A stretch of DNA of 64,000 nucleotides from Pseudodesulfovibrio hydrargyri (GCF_001874525.1 NZ_LKAQ01000004.1:2739250-2803249); one strand, 5' to 3'. Numbered from the stretch's first letter, positions 36,809 through 45,998 are shown. Notes: generated by a model not told the origin, from the sequence alone. Translations and numbers: made by a program.

Positions 36809-37711
36809 ATGAAATGCCTGAAACTTCTTCTGCTTGCCGCCTTCTGCCTGCCCCTGGTGGGCTGCATAACCTCGCAGAAGAGTGCCGAGACCGAGTCGGC
36901 GAGCACCGAGTGGCGCATCAAGAGCCTTGAGGAGAGTTTCCTGAACTTCCGCGAGCAACAGCGCAAGATGGCCGACGAGGACGCGCGCTCGCGTGAGAAG
37001 CTGGAGAAGCGCATGGCCGAGGTGGAGGCCGAACTGGCCGCCCTGCGCGGCGGGCAGGCTCCGTCCGACGCGCCGCGCGGCGAGACCTGGTCCTCGGACC
37101 TCCAACCCGAGGAGGACGGCTGGGTGGAGGGCGGCAAAAACGCGGAAAAGGACGCTCCCAAGGTGGAGAACGACGCGGAAAAGCCGTGGGCCAAGGTGCC
37201 CGAGCCGCCCGCCGTGCCTGAACCGCCCCAGACCATCCCCGAACCCGAGGTGATCACCCGCGCCCAGGCCCCCAAACCGGCCCCGGCCGTTGCCAAGCCG
37301 ACGCCCAAACCCGCGAAACCCGCGCCCAGGGCATCCGGCGCCAAGGCGCTGTACGAGCGGGGGTACGGCCAGTACAACGCGGGTCAGTTCCAGGCCGCTC
37401 GGGCCACTTTTGACGAGTTCACGGCCAAGTACCCGCACGACGATCTGGCGGCCAACGCCCTGTACTGGAAGGGGGAGACCTATTATTCCGAGCGGAATTA
37501 CGCCCAGGCCATCCTGGCCTTCAAGGAGGTCACGGGCAGGTTTCCCAAGCACGACAAGGCCGCTGCGGCCCTGCTCAAGATCGGCATGTCCTACGACCGG
37601 GTGGGCGACCCGGACAACGCGATTTTCTATCTGCGCGCCCTGGTGGAGGATTTCCCCGAGTCATCCGCCGCCGGGCTCGGGCGCAAGGAATTGGCCCGGC
37701 TGGGCGGCTAG
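36809..37711 (+). CDS. CpoB/YbgF-like TPR lipoprotein
   Basis: A 300-residue outer-membrane or periplasmic protein. The signal peptide ends in the lipobox LVGC (KLLLLAAFCLPLVGCITSQ), so the Cys is probably lipidated. A coiled-coil segment (STEWRIKSLEESFLNFREQQ) precedes a Pro/Ala/Lys linker, and the C-terminal 130 residues form three TPR-type repeats (ALYERGYGQYNAGQFQAARA, ALYWKGETYYSERNYAQAIL, ALLKIGMSYDRVGDPDNAIF) typical of the Tol-Pal-associated YbgF family. ATG 36809 starts exactly at the signal peptide; the longer frame from 36740 would bury it. No tol-pal genes are nearby. Confidence 0.88.
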   Translation: MKCLKLLLLAAFCLPLVGCITSQKSAETESASTEWRIKSLEESFLNFREQQRKMADEDARSREKLEKRMAEVEAELAALRGGQAPSDAPRGETWSSDLQPEEDGWVEGGKNAEKDAPKVENDAEKPWAKVPEPPAVPEPPQTIPEPEVITRAQAPKPAPAVAKPTPKPAKPAPRASGAKALYERGYGQYNAGQFQAARATFDEFTAKYPHDDLAANALYWKGETYYSERNYAQAILAFKEVTGRFPKHDKAAAALLKIGMSYDRVGDPDNAIFYLRALVEDFPESSAAGLGRKELARLGG

Positions 37712-37739
37712 CCCGCCGTCCCGCCCTTGTTTTTCCCGT

Positions 37740-37778
37740 AAGGCCGGTCTCCCCGAGGGGCCCGGCCTTGTCTTTTTT
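37740..37778 (+). terminator. Terminator between the CpoB-like gene and dprA
   Basis: AAGGCCGG and CCGGCCTT pair around an inner CCCC/GGGG stem, followed by TCTTTTTT. Confidence 0.85.
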
Positions 37779-37798
37779 CGAAGAGGATCGGCGGGCCC

Positions 37799-39028
37799 AT
37801 GGACCTGCAACAAGAATTCTTCGCCTGTCTGGCCCTGAAGCACACCCCCCGGCTGGGGCCCAAGGTGTGGCGGGAGCTGTTTGCCGCGTTTCCGAGCGCC
37901 TATGAGGCGGTGCGCGACGCGGCATCCTGGCACGACCGGGAACTGTCGTCCAAGGCTCAGGCCAGGGCCTGCGCGGCGGAGGTCTGGCGGGAAAAGGCCG
38001 AGGCCGAATACAAGGAGGCCCGGCGGTCGGGGATGGACGTGGTCACCTGGTTCGATCCCCGGTTCCCCGAGCGCCTGAAGGAGATTCCCGATCCCCCGGC
38101 CATGTTGTATCTGCGCGGGGACGCGTCCCTGCTCGGCAATCCGGGCGTGGCCGTGGTCGGCGCCAGGGAGTGCACCCGGTTGGGACTGGAAACCGCCGGG
38201 CGGATCAGCGCGCAGCTCTCGAAGATCGGCATCACCGTGGTCTCCGGGCTGGCGCTGGGCATCGATCGGCAGGCCCACCTGGGCGGGCTCAAGGGCGTGG
38301 GCTCGTCCATCGCGGTGCTCGGCTGCGGCCTGGATGTGGAGTATCCCCAGGGCAACGCGGACGTGCGCGGCGAGCTTTACGCAAAAGGACTAGTTGTCAG
38401 CGAATACGGGCCCGGCGTGAAGCCCAGGGGCGGACATTTCCCGGTGCGCAACCGGCTCATCAGCGGGCTGTCGCTGGGGGTGCTGGTGGCCGAGGCCGCC
38501 CACAACAGCGGCAGCCTGATCACCGCCCGGCTGGCCGGGGAGCAGGGCAGGGACGTGTTCGCCGTGCCCGGCCCCATAGGCCAGCCGACCTTCACCGGCT
38601 GCCACAGGCTGATCAAGCAGGGGGCCGCCCTGGTGGAGTCCGCCTCGGACATCGTCGAGATTCTGCGCTTCGATTTCGCCCGCGAGTTGGCGGAGGTGCC
38701 CGACCCCGATGCGGAAGATACGGAAAACGGGGTTGACGTGGAACGTGCCGTAGTCAAAAAGAAGAAGGCATCCACCGCGCCCGTTGAAGGAGCGGAACGG
38801 AGGCAACGGCGGCGGTCGCCTCTCGTGGATCGGGAGGCCATGGGGCTGAGCCCGGACGAAAAACGCGTCCTGGACATGCTCGACGACGCCGACAAGATGC
38901 ACATAGACGCCCTGGGCCGGGAACTCGGCTGGGATTCGTCCACGGTCAGCCGGGTCCTGCTCCTGCTGGAGATGCGCGGCGCCGTGCGGCAGCTGCCCGG
39001 CATGTGGTATCTGGCCAGGGAAGACTAA
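37799..39028 (+). CDS. dprA: DNA processing protein DprA
   Basis: A 409-residue DprA/Smf. It loads RecA on incoming single-stranded DNA during natural transformation. The Rossmann-like core is clear: VAVVGARECTRLG, GLALGIDRQAHLGGL, AVLGCGLDVEYPQGN, SEYGPGVKPRGGHFPVRNRL, VAEAAHNSGSLITARLAGEQ and FAVPGPI. A charged linker leads to a C-terminal winged helix (MHIDALGRELGWDSSTVSRV), as in many DprA proteins. No other competence genes are seen here. Confidence 0.95.
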   Translation: MDLQQEFFACLALKHTPRLGPKVWRELFAAFPSAYEAVRDAASWHDRELSSKAQARACAAEVWREKAEAEYKEARRSGMDVVTWFDPRFPERLKEIPDPPAMLYLRGDASLLGNPGVAVVGARECTRLGLETAGRISAQLSKIGITVVSGLALGIDRQAHLGGLKGVGSSIAVLGCGLDVEYPQGNADVRGELYAKGLVVSEYGPGVKPRGGHFPVRNRLISGLSLGVLVAEAAHNSGSLITARLAGEQGRDVFAVPGPIGQPTFTGCHRLIKQGAALVESASDIVEILRFDFARELAEVPDPDAEDTENGVDVERAVVKKKKASTAPVEGAERRQRRRSPLVDREAMGLSPDEKRVLDMLDDADKMHIDALGRELGWDSSTVSRVLLLLEMRGAVRQLPGMWYLARED

Positions 39029-39043
39029 CTATTTGAGGTTATT

Positions 39044-39316
39044 ATGGATTGGAAACTGCTTGCCACCACTTTCGGCACCCTGTTCGTGGCCGAACTCGGC
39101 GACAAGACGCAGCTCGCCTGCATGCTCATGACGGCCAAGACCCAGAAACCCTGGACCGTGTTCCTGGGTTCGTCCCTGGCCCTGGTCCTGGTCAGCTTCC
39201 TGGGGGTTATGTTCGCCCAGTTCATCTGCCAGTACGTGCCCACGGACATCATCAAGAAGATAGCGGCCGTGGCCTTCGTGGTCATGGGTTGTCTGATCTT
39301 CTTTGACAAGATTTGA
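39044..39316 (+). CDS. Half-size TMEM165/GDT1 (UPF0016) family protein
   Basis: A 90-residue membrane protein with three predicted TM helices and the family motif ELGDKTQ (consensus E-x-G-D-K-[ST]) in FVAELGDKTQLACMLM. Full-length members contain two such repeats and export Mn2+ or Ca2+; this one has a single copy and would need to dimerise. No second half-size gene is adjacent. It begins 15 nt after dprA, with a GAGGTTATT ribosome site. Confidence 0.9.
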   Translation: MDWKLLATTFGTLFVAELGDKTQLACMLMTAKTQKPWTVFLGSSLALVLVSFLGVMFAQFICQYVPTDIIKKIAAVAFVVMGCLIFFDKI

Positions 39317-39388
39317 CAAGCGGGGTTGTGGGAAGCCGGACCGCAGTGTATTTTCAATCCGGAATCCCCACCCCCTGACCGGAACGCC

Positions 39389-39790
39389 ATGCAGAAGATA
39401 CCCATCAACCTCGCCGCCCCGGGCATGAAGCTGGCCAAGGCCGTGACCAGGGAAAACGGCATGACCATCATGGCCGAGGGCATGGAGTTGACCGACAGCC
39501 TCATTTCGCGGCTGGAGGGCATGAACATCGAGCGCATCACCGTGCAGGGCCATCCCGTGGAAATGGGCGGGGCCGGGGCCGGGACGCATTGGGGCGAGCG
39601 CCTGGACCGGCTGGACCATCTGTTCCGGCGCTACGGTGAGGACAAGTGGATGATCCGGGTCCGGGAACGCATGCGCCAGTATTTCCAGATCAAGGCCGCC
39701 GCCCAGGAGGCCAAGATGCGGGCCGTGCGGGCCGGGGCCTCGGGCGAGGAGTCCGTTGCGGACGGCGGCAACGACGGAGAAGAGGCATGA
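39389..39790 (+). CDS. Small protein of unknown function preceding the HDOD gene
   Basis: A 133-residue soluble protein. Its N-terminal 50 residues (IPINLAAPGMKLAKAVTREN, then GMELTDSLISRLEGMNI) resemble the short N-terminal domain seen in front of many HD-GYP and related signalling proteins, an inference from pattern only. The C-terminal half is helical and charged. ATG 39389 is preceded by CCGGAAC; a start at 39326 would add unconserved residues. Its stop overlaps the HDOD start (ATGA), so the two are likely translated together. Confidence 0.75.
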   Translation: MQKIPINLAAPGMKLAKAVTRENGMTIMAEGMELTDSLISRLEGMNIERITVQGHPVEMGGAGAGTHWGERLDRLDHLFRRYGEDKWMIRVRERMRQYFQIKAAAQEAKMRAVRAGASGEESVADGGNDGEEA

Positions 39791-40629
39791 GCGTGGACGA
39801 CGATCTGAAAACCCGGGTCAAGGGGGAGATTCTCCAGGTCAAGGACCTGCCGACCCTGCCCAACGTCCTGGACAAGATCACCCAACTGGTGGAGGACCCG
39901 GACGCATCGACCGAGGCCATCGCCAAGGTCATCGCCACGGACCAGGTCCTGTCGGCCAAGGTGCTCAAGATGGTCAATTCGCCCATTTACGGCTTCCCCG
40001 GCCGGATCAGTTCCATTCAGCACGCTCTGGTCCTGCTCGGCTTCAACGTGGTGCGCGGGATCATCATCTCCACCTCGGTCTTCGACATGATGGTCCAGGC
40101 CATGAAGGGGCTGTGGGAGCACTCGCTGGGCTGCGCCACGGCCTGCAACATCATCGCCCGCCGGGCCGGATTCGAGGATCCGGAGGAGTACGCCGTGGCC
40201 GGGTTGCTCCACGACCTGGGCAAGGTGGTCACCGCCGTCCAGCTGCCGGACACCCACACGGCCATCCTCGACACGGTCAAGGCCAAGGATCTGACCTACT
40301 TCCAGGCCGAGAAGGATGTGCTCGGCTTCGGCCACGACCGGATCAACGCCTGGCTTGCCCGCCACTGGGGGCTGCCGCCGAACATCCGCGAAGCCATGAC
40401 CCGCCACCACGCCCCGCAGTTGGCCGAGTTCTACAAGCCCATGTCCTGCGTGGTCCACCTTGCCGATTTTCTGGTCCGTTTACTGGAGTTCGGAAACTCC
40501 GGGGACGACCAGACCGCCTACCTCAGGCCCGAGGCCCTCATCGAACTCAAGTTCCGCATGAGCGACTTGGACAAGGTCATGGACGAAATGACCGGGCAAC
40601 TCCTCGAAGTTTCGGATGTGACCTTCTGA
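39787..40629 (+). CDS. HDOD-domain signalling protein
   Basis: A 280-residue protein that is essentially one HDOD domain: LPTLPNVLDKITQLVEDPDA, LKMVNSPIYGFPGRISSIQH ALVLLG, AVAGLLHDLGKVV and MTRHHAP. HDOD proteins are related to HD phosphohydrolases and act in signalling, motility and c-di-GMP circuits. Here HDLGK is retained, but metal binding cannot be judged. ATG 39787 overlaps the preceding stop. The longer frame from 39646 is the shadow of the previous gene. Confidence 0.88.
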   Translation: MSVDDDLKTRVKGEILQVKDLPTLPNVLDKITQLVEDPDASTEAIAKVIATDQVLSAKVLKMVNSPIYGFPGRISSIQHALVLLGFNVVRGIIISTSVFDMMVQAMKGLWEHSLGCATACNIIARRAGFEDPEEYAVAGLLHDLGKVVTAVQLPDTHTAILDTVKAKDLTYFQAEKDVLGFGHDRINAWLARHWGLPPNIREAMTRHHAPQLAEFYKPMSCVVHLADFLVRLLEFGNSGDDQTAYLRPEALIELKFRMSDLDKVMDEMTGQLLEVSDVTF

Positions 40630-40965
40630 TTTTTCTTTTTTGTCAGATTTGAGCCTACGATTTGGCTGGTTGTTCCCGCAAGGTGACGACCGGCCATTTT
40701 TTTTCGTTCGATAATCACATAACTTAGCTGTGGAAAACTAGTAAACAAGAATGATTCCTACTTCTGTGATTGACCAATCAATGTCGTTAAGTTATCAGAT
40801 TAACGGAGATATTTACGTCGCATAGGGCCGGGTGCTGGATATAAAAAGTACGTTGGTCTGCCTGTGGGGGAGGGGCTGACATATTCGTGATCCGAGCGAA
40901 GGCCCTGATGCCGGGCGCATCCGTTCTCGGCGGCGTTTTCCTTTCAAAGCATTGTGAGGCGGTGC
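40630..40965. other. AT-rich intergenic region upstream of the chemoreceptor
   Basis: These 336 bases hold no credible gene. There is a T-rich stretch right after the HDOD stop (TTTTTCTTTTTT) without a clear stem, and a palindromic motif at 40770-40781. No sigma-28 or sigma-54 element convincing enough to list was found. Confidence 0.6.
40770..40781. promoter_or_regulatory. Palindromic motif upstream of the chemoreceptor, matching the rnf motif
   Basis: TTGACCAATCAA differs from TTGATTAATCAA (16121-16132) only at the two central-left bases, and both sit in AT-rich upstream regions. A shared regulator is possible but is inferred from two sites only. Confidence 0.35.
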
Positions 40966-43389
40966 ATGCTTTCATTCATTCGACGGCGGCTATCTCTTAA
41001 GCTGCTCATCCCCCTGTGCCTGGTCATCGTGGCGGGCATCGGCGGTCTGGTCTACTACGTTACCGAGTCCACTTTCGACATGGCCTATTCGGCCACCGAA
41101 AGCACGGCCCAGGAACAGGCGGTGTCCGCCGCCCGTTCCTTGAGCATGTTCCTCAGGGACCAGCGGTCCATGGCCCGGATACTGGCCGGGAACCCGGACA
41201 TGCTCGCCGCGGTGCAGGACGCCACCGAGGCGGCCCAGCGGGCCTGCGACACCGTGGTCAAGACCAACCCCAATGTCTGGGGCGTCGAGGTCTTCGACGC
41301 CAGGGGCCAGGTCAAGGCCGGGGCCAATTCCAACGACGTCAAAATGGTCGGGCTCTACGTCGCGTCCCGTCACTTCGCCAAGGAAGTGCTCAAGGGCAAC
41401 GACACCGGGGTCATGGACAAGACCATCGTCTCGGATCGCAAGTCCGGGGCGCATATCTTCAGCATCAGCTATCCCATCCGCGACGGCGAGGGCCAGGTGC
41501 GCGGCGGGGTGGTCCTGTTCTGCTCCTGGGATGCCTTCGTGAAGCAGTTCGTCTCTCCGGTCCACATCGGCCAAAACGGCTACGGCTATGTCCTGGATGG
41601 CGACGGCCGCTTCATCCACCACCCGGACGACAAGCAGTTCCGCAAGGACGCCAGCGGGTTCGAGTTCATCAAGACGGCCATGGAGAAGAAGGAAGGGGTC
41701 GTCGCCTACGAGTGGGAGGGGGCCCGCAAGTTCATGGCCGTGGCCCAGGACCCGGTGACCGGCTGGTTCGTGTGCATGAGCGCCTCGGTGGACGACATCG
41801 CCGCCGTGGCCGCCCGGCAGGGCCAGGTCATGCAGATGGTCGGCGTCGGGCTGATCCTGGCGGTCATGCTCCTGGTCCACCTCATGCTGGCCATATTCGT
41901 TTTCCGCCCGGTCAAGAAGACCGTGGCCATGGCCGAGGCCACGGCACACGGCGATCTGGCCCAGGTCTACAAACAGAACGAGAACGGCGACGAGATCGCC
42001 AGCATGCAGTCCGCGCTCATCGACATCCGCCGGACCGTGCGGGCCATGACCGGAAACTTCGCCGAGGTGGCCCGTCTGATCGAGCGCGGCCACTTCAACG
42101 AACGGGGCGACGCCCAAGGATTCGAAGGCGATTTCGCCGGGCTGATCAACGGCTCCAACTACATGCTCGACGGCATGGTCAACCTGCTCGACGAATTGCC
42201 CCTGCCGCTGATGGCCATTTCCAAGGACCACACCATCCTGTTCATGAACAAGGCGGGCGCGGCCCTGGGCGGGGCCGATTTGGAGGAACTTACCGGGACC
42301 ACCTGCTCCGACTACTTCCTGACCGGCGACTGCAATCCGGAAAAATGCGCCTGCGACAAGGCCATGCGCAGCGGGGAGATGGTCGCCTCCAACACCGAGG
42401 CGCACCCCGGCTCCCGGTCCATGGAGATCGACTATTTCGGCATGCCCCTTCGCGACGAGAAGGGCGAGGTGCTCGGCGCGGTCAAGGTCATCATGGACCA
42501 GACCGAAATCCGTCGGGTCCAGCGCGAGATGCTCGAAACCGCCACTCAGGCCGATTCCGTGGCCACCATGTTGTCCGCCGCCTCCCAGGAGCTGGCCGCC
42601 CAGGTGGAGCAGACCACTCAGGGCGCGGAACGCCAGCAGGCCATGTCCGGGGACGTGGCCTCGGCCATGGAGCAGATGAACGCCACCGTGCTCGAGATCG
42701 CCCGCAACGCCTCCAACGCCGCCCAGAACGCGGACGAGATGCGCGAGAACGCCACTCGGGGCGGCGAGGTGGTCACGGCCGTGGTCAATTCCATCGAACA
42801 GCTGCGTGAACGCGCCGGGCTGGTGGACCGCAACATCCGCGACCTCGGCACCGAGGTGGAGGCCATTGGCGCGATCATGACCGTCATCTCCGACATCGCG
42901 GATCAGACCAACCTGCTCGCGCTCAACGCGGCCATCGAGGCCGCCCGGGCGGGCGACGCCGGGCGCGGCTTCGCCGTGGTCGCCGACGAGGTCCGCAAGC
43001 TGGCCGAAAAGACCATGAACGCCACCCAGGAGGTGGGCGGGGCCATCAAGTCCATCCAGGACGGTACCCGCCGTAACCTGGCCGCCTTCCAGAGCGCCAC
43101 CGAGGCCATCGACGAGTCCACGGACCTGGCCGCCAAGGCAGGTGAGGCCCTGGACGACATCCTCAAGGTGGTCAAGGTGGCCGACGACCAGATCCGCAGC
43201 ATCGCCACCGCCTCCGAGGAGCAGGCCGCGACCACCTCCGAGGTCAGCCGCAGCGTGGAGGAGGTCAACGAGGTGTCCAACGGCATCGCCGCGGCCATGA
43301 CCGAATCGACCACCGCCGTGAGCGATCTGGCCCGGCTGGCCGAGGAACTCAAGCAGATCACCACGCGCATCGGCCAGGACGACGACTAG
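40966..43389 (+). CDS. Methyl-accepting chemotaxis protein with Cache-like and PAS domains
   Basis: An 807-residue receptor. TM1 is at about residues 12-32. A periplasmic Cache-type sensor of about 240 residues follows ([40 protein letters not shown]), then TM2 near 290-312 and HAMP. Next is a cytoplasmic PAS domain with a cysteine cluster ([20 protein letters not shown]). The signalling domain contains the conserved hairpin tip [21 protein letters not shown] 40966 is favoured because GAGG lies 6 nt upstream; GTG at 40954 is the alternative. The C-terminus ([10 protein letters not shown]) lacks a CheR tether. Confidence 0.94.
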   Translation: MLSFIRRRLSLKLLIPLCLVIVAGIGGLVYYVTESTFDMAYSATESTAQEQAVSAARSLSMFLRDQRSMARILAGNPDMLAAVQDATEAAQRACDTVVKTNPNVWGVEVFDARGQVKAGANSNDVKMVGLYVASRHFAKEVLKGNDTGVMDKTIVSDRKSGAHIFSISYPIRDGEGQVRGGVVLFCSWDAFVKQFVSPVHIGQNGYGYVLDGDGRFIHHPDDKQFRKDASGFEFIKTAMEKKEGVVAYEWEGARKFMAVAQDPVTGWFVCMSASVDDIAAVAARQGQVMQMVGVGLILAVMLLVHLMLAIFVFRPVKKTVAMAEATAHGDLAQVYKQNENGDEIASMQSALIDIRRTVRAMTGNFAEVARLIERGHFNERGDAQGFEGDFAGLINGSNYMLDGMVNLLDELPLPLMAISKDHTILFMNKAGAALGGADLEELTGTTCSDYFLTGDCNPEKCACDKAMRSGEMVASNTEAHPGSRSMEIDYFGMPLRDEKGEVLGAVKVIMDQTEIRRVQREMLETATQADSVATMLSAASQELAAQVEQTTQGAERQQAMSGDVASAMEQMNATVLEIARNASNAAQNADEMRENATRGGEVVTAVVNSIEQLRERAGLVDRNIRDLGTEVEAIGAIMTVISDIADQTNLLALNAAIEAARAGDAGRGFAVVADEVRKLAEKTMNATQEVGGAIKSIQDGTRRNLAAFQSATEAIDESTDLAAKAGEALDDILKVVKVADDQIRSIATASEEQAATTSEVSRSVEEVNEVSNGIAAAMTESTTAVSDLARLAEELKQITTRIGQDDD

Positions 43390-43414
43390 GCCGGACGCCC
43401 GCCAATATGTATAA

Positions 43415-43451
43415 AAGAACCCTCCCGTCCGGTCCGGATGGGAGGGTTCTT
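43415..43451 (+). terminator. Terminator after the chemoreceptor
   Basis: An 18-bp stem (AAGAACCCTCCCGTCCGG and its partner) has one G-T wobble and a one-base loop. A-rich sequence lies to the left and TTCTTGCTTTG to the right. Confidence 0.8.
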
Positions 43452-43489
43452 GCTTTGACGCGCCCCCGGACCGGTGCTAGATTCCGAAG

Positions 43490-44452
43490 ATGAACCAGAC
43501 CCTTGAAGAATCCCTGTTCCAGCGCAAGCAGACGGGCTTTTTGCTCTCCCCGGACAAGTCCCTGGCCGAGATGCTGCAAAAACTCTGGTCTCCGGAGGTC
43601 CTGGAGTTCAGGGTCTTCGACAGGGGCGCGCGGGCCATCGAGCTGATGTTCACCGACCCGCCGGACCTGCTCGTGGTGGACAACCGCTTGTCCGACATCT
43701 CCGGCCGCGAGGTGGCCAACCTGGTCAAGAGCGAGAACGTCTACCGCCAGCTCCCGGTGGTCATGTGCGTGGACCCGGTGGATGTGGAGGAGCCGTGGAA
43801 CTGGAACCAGATCGAGGTGGACGACTTCCTGGTCCGGCCCTTCAACCCGTCCGAGGTGCGCGACCGCATCAACTTGACCCTGTGCCGGGCCATGCGCGCC
43901 CTGGACGCCAACCCGCTGTCCAAGCTGCCGGGCAACACCTCCATCATCCAGCGCATCCAGCAGCTCATTGACAACGGCGACGACTTCGCCCTGGCATACT
44001 GCGACCTCGACTATTTCAAGTCCTACAACGACAAGTACGGCTTCTCGCGCGGGGACGAAGTGCTCATGATGGCCGCCCGGGTCATCGTCAACACCATCCG
44101 CAGCTACCAGGGCGTCCTGAGCTTCGTGGGCCACGTGGGCGGTGACGACTTCGTCTTCATCCTGCCGCCGGACAAAGTCGAGGACGCCTGCAGGCGGATC
44201 ATCAAGGCGTTCGACGAGATCGTGCCCCATTTCTACGACCCCGACGACCGCAAGCGCGGCAACATCACCTCCGTGGACCGGGAGGGGAACACCAAGGTCT
44301 TTCCGCTCATGGCCATCTCCCTGGCCGTGGTGGTCAACACCGACCAGCGCATCGCACATTACGGCGAGGTCTCGGCCATCGCCATGGAACTGAAGAAAAA
44401 GGCCAAGGAGGACCCGAAGAGCAGCTATGTCATCGACCGACGCCAATCGTAA
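43490..44452 (+). CDS. Response regulator-like diguanylate cyclase (REC-GGDEF)
   Basis: A 320-residue protein. The N-terminal receiver-like domain keeps an Asp in LLVVDNRLSDISG but lacks the acidic pair. It has Cys instead of Thr/Ser (VVMCVDP) and Arg instead of the invariant Lys (LVRPFNP), so classical phosphorylation is doubtful. The C-terminal GGDEF domain has CDLDYFKSYNDKYGFSRGDE and active-site GGDDF, compatible with c-di-GMP synthesis. The inhibitory RxxD site five residues upstream is absent (VGHVGGDDF). The 3' end overlaps xerC by 26 bp. Confidence 0.9.
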   Translation: MNQTLEESLFQRKQTGFLLSPDKSLAEMLQKLWSPEVLEFRVFDRGARAIELMFTDPPDLLVVDNRLSDISGREVANLVKSENVYRQLPVVMCVDPVDVEEPWNWNQIEVDDFLVRPFNPSEVRDRINLTLCRAMRALDANPLSKLPGNTSIIQRIQQLIDNGDDFALAYCDLDYFKSYNDKYGFSRGDEVLMMAARVIVNTIRSYQGVLSFVGHVGGDDFVFILPPDKVEDACRRIIKAFDEIVPHFYDPDDRKRGNITSVDREGNTKVFPLMAISLAVVVNTDQRIAHYGEVSAIAMELKKKAKEDPKSSYVIDRRQS

Positions 44453-45377
44453 TCAGCAGGGCGAACTCGTCCGGGGGTTCCTCGCCTACCTGGAGGTGGA
44501 GAAGGGGTATTCCCCGGCCACCATCCGCTCCTATTCCACGGATCTCGACCAGTTCGAGGAATTCCTCAAGGGCCGCAAGGTCACCCTGGAGCGCCCGGTC
44601 CGGCTCAACCGCGACCATGTCCGCGCCTTTCTGGCCGAACTGCATCGCAGGCAGCTGACCAAGACCTCCATGGGCCGCAAACTGTCCAGCCTGCGCGCCT
44701 ATTTCAAGTATCTCCTGCGCCACAAGCTCATCACCAAGGACCCGGCCGCGGGTATCCGCAATCCCAAGCAGGAAAAGCGCCACCCGCAGGTGCTCAACGT
44801 GGACCAGGCCGTCGCCCTCATGGAGGCGCGGGTGGACCCGGACCCCGAGGGGCTGCGCGACGTCGCCCTGGCCGAGCTGCTCTACGGCTCGGGGCTGCGC
44901 ATCAGCGAAGCCATCGGGCTGGACCTCAACGACGTGGACTCCGACGTGATCCGCGTCACCGGCAAGGGCAGCAAGGAGCGCATAGTGCCCCTGTCCGATG
45001 CGGCCGTCGAGCGCATCCGCCGCTACATGGGGCAGCGCCACGCCTTTCTTCACGACAACTACGCCGAGCAGGCCCTGTTCCTCAGCTCCCGCGCGGGCAA
45101 GCGGCTGGACCGCCGCCAGGCCAACCGCATCGTGGCCAAGCTCGCCAAACTGGCCGGGCTGCCCAAGGACGTGCATCCGCACATGCTCCGCCACAGTTTC
45201 GCCACCCACATGCTCGAGGCCGGGGCCGACCTGCGCAGCGTGCAGGAGTTGCTCGGCCACGAGAACCTGACCACGACCCAGCGCTACACGCATCTGGACA
45301 TGCAGCGCATCATGCAGGTATACGACCACGCGCACCCGCTGGCGGGCGAGCGTAAAACCGATACCGACAAAGACTGA
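44427..45377 (+). CDS. xerC: Tyrosine recombinase XerC
   Basis: A 316-residue site-specific recombinase that resolves chromosome dimers at dif with XerD. The SAM-like N-terminal core-binding domain (FLAYLEVEKGYSPATIRSYS) is followed by the catalytic domain with SGLRISEAIGL (Arg), TGKGSKER (Lys), HMLRHSFATHML (His/Arg), LLGHENLTTTQRYTH (His) and the Tyr nucleophile. It lies in housekeeping surroundings, with no att sites or phage genes, so it is not an integrase of a mobile element. It overlaps the previous gene by 26 bp; a start slightly downstream is possible. Confidence 0.94.
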   Translation: MSSTDANRNQQGELVRGFLAYLEVEKGYSPATIRSYSTDLDQFEEFLKGRKVTLERPVRLNRDHVRAFLAELHRRQLTKTSMGRKLSSLRAYFKYLLRHKLITKDPAAGIRNPKQEKRHPQVLNVDQAVALMEARVDPDPEGLRDVALAELLYGSGLRISEAIGLDLNDVDSDVIRVTGKGSKERIVPLSDAAVERIRRYMGQRHAFLHDNYAEQALFLSSRAGKRLDRRQANRIVAKLAKLAGLPKDVHPHMLRHSFATHMLEAGADLRSVQELLGHENLTTTQRYTHLDMQRIMQVYDHAHPLAGERKTDTDKD

Positions 45378-45390
45378 ACGGAGACCACCC

Positions 45391-45897
45391 ATGGACAATC
45401 CCCTGGTCCTTCTGGAAACCCCGGAAGGCGAAATACTGATCGAACTTTTCCCTGACAAGGCCCCGAAGACCGTGGAGAACTTCCTCCAGTACGTGGACGA
45501 CGAGTTCTACGACGGCACCCTGTTCCACCGGGTCATCAAGGGATTCATGATCCAGACCGGCGGCCTGACCTTTTCCATGCAGGAAAAGGAAACCCGTGAG
45601 CCCATCGAGAACGAGGCCACCAACGGCCTGAAGAACGTCAAGGGCACCGTGGCCATGGGCCGCCTGCCCGAGCCGCACAGCGCCACTTCCCAGTTCTACA
45701 TCAACGTGGCCGACAACCCAGACCTGGACCACACCGGCGAGGACGACGAGAACTTCGGCTACTGCGTGTTCGGCGAGGTTGCGGACGGCATGAACGTGGC
45801 CGAAAAGATCAGCAAGACCCGCACCCACTCCTACCAGGGCTTCGACGACGTCCCCAAAGACCCCGTCTCAATCATCACCGCCCGCCGGTTTGAGTAG
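45391..45897 (+). CDS. Cyclophilin-type peptidyl-prolyl cis-trans isomerase
   Basis: A 168-residue cyclophilin that isomerises Xaa-Pro bonds. Active-site blocks LFHRVIKGFMIQTGG, GTVAMGRLPEPHSATSQFYIN and YCVFGEVADGMNVAEKI are intact. There is no signal peptide, so it is cytoplasmic (PpiB-like). It begins 14 nt after xerC with GGAGA upstream. Confidence 0.95.
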   Translation: MDNPLVLLETPEGEILIELFPDKAPKTVENFLQYVDDEFYDGTLFHRVIKGFMIQTGGLTFSMQEKETREPIENEATNGLKNVKGTVAMGRLPEPHSATSQFYINVADNPDLDHTGEDDENFGYCVFGEVADGMNVAEKISKTRTHSYQGFDDVPKDPVSIITARRFE

Positions 45898-45921
45898 CGC
45901 GGCTTCCGATAGCGGGCCATC

Positions 45922-45998
45922 TGCACATTTTTTCCGGGGGCTTCCATCCTCACGTAGACGGCTACGCTGCGGTGAAAGCCCCCGGAAGAAAATGCACA
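45922..45998. repeat. Composite inverted repeat downstream of the cyclophilin gene
   Basis: Outer arms of about 22 bases (starting TGCACATTTTTTCCGGGGG and ending CCCCCGGAAGAAAATGCACA) are largely complementary. Between them CGTAG-ACGG-CTACG forms an inner hairpin. Its sequence is unrelated to the A/B/C repeats. Confidence 0.65.

Noticed and set aside
44427..45377. Integrase of a mobile element
   Set aside because: XerC-length protein in housekeeping surroundings with no att repeats, tRNA target, excisionase or phage genes.
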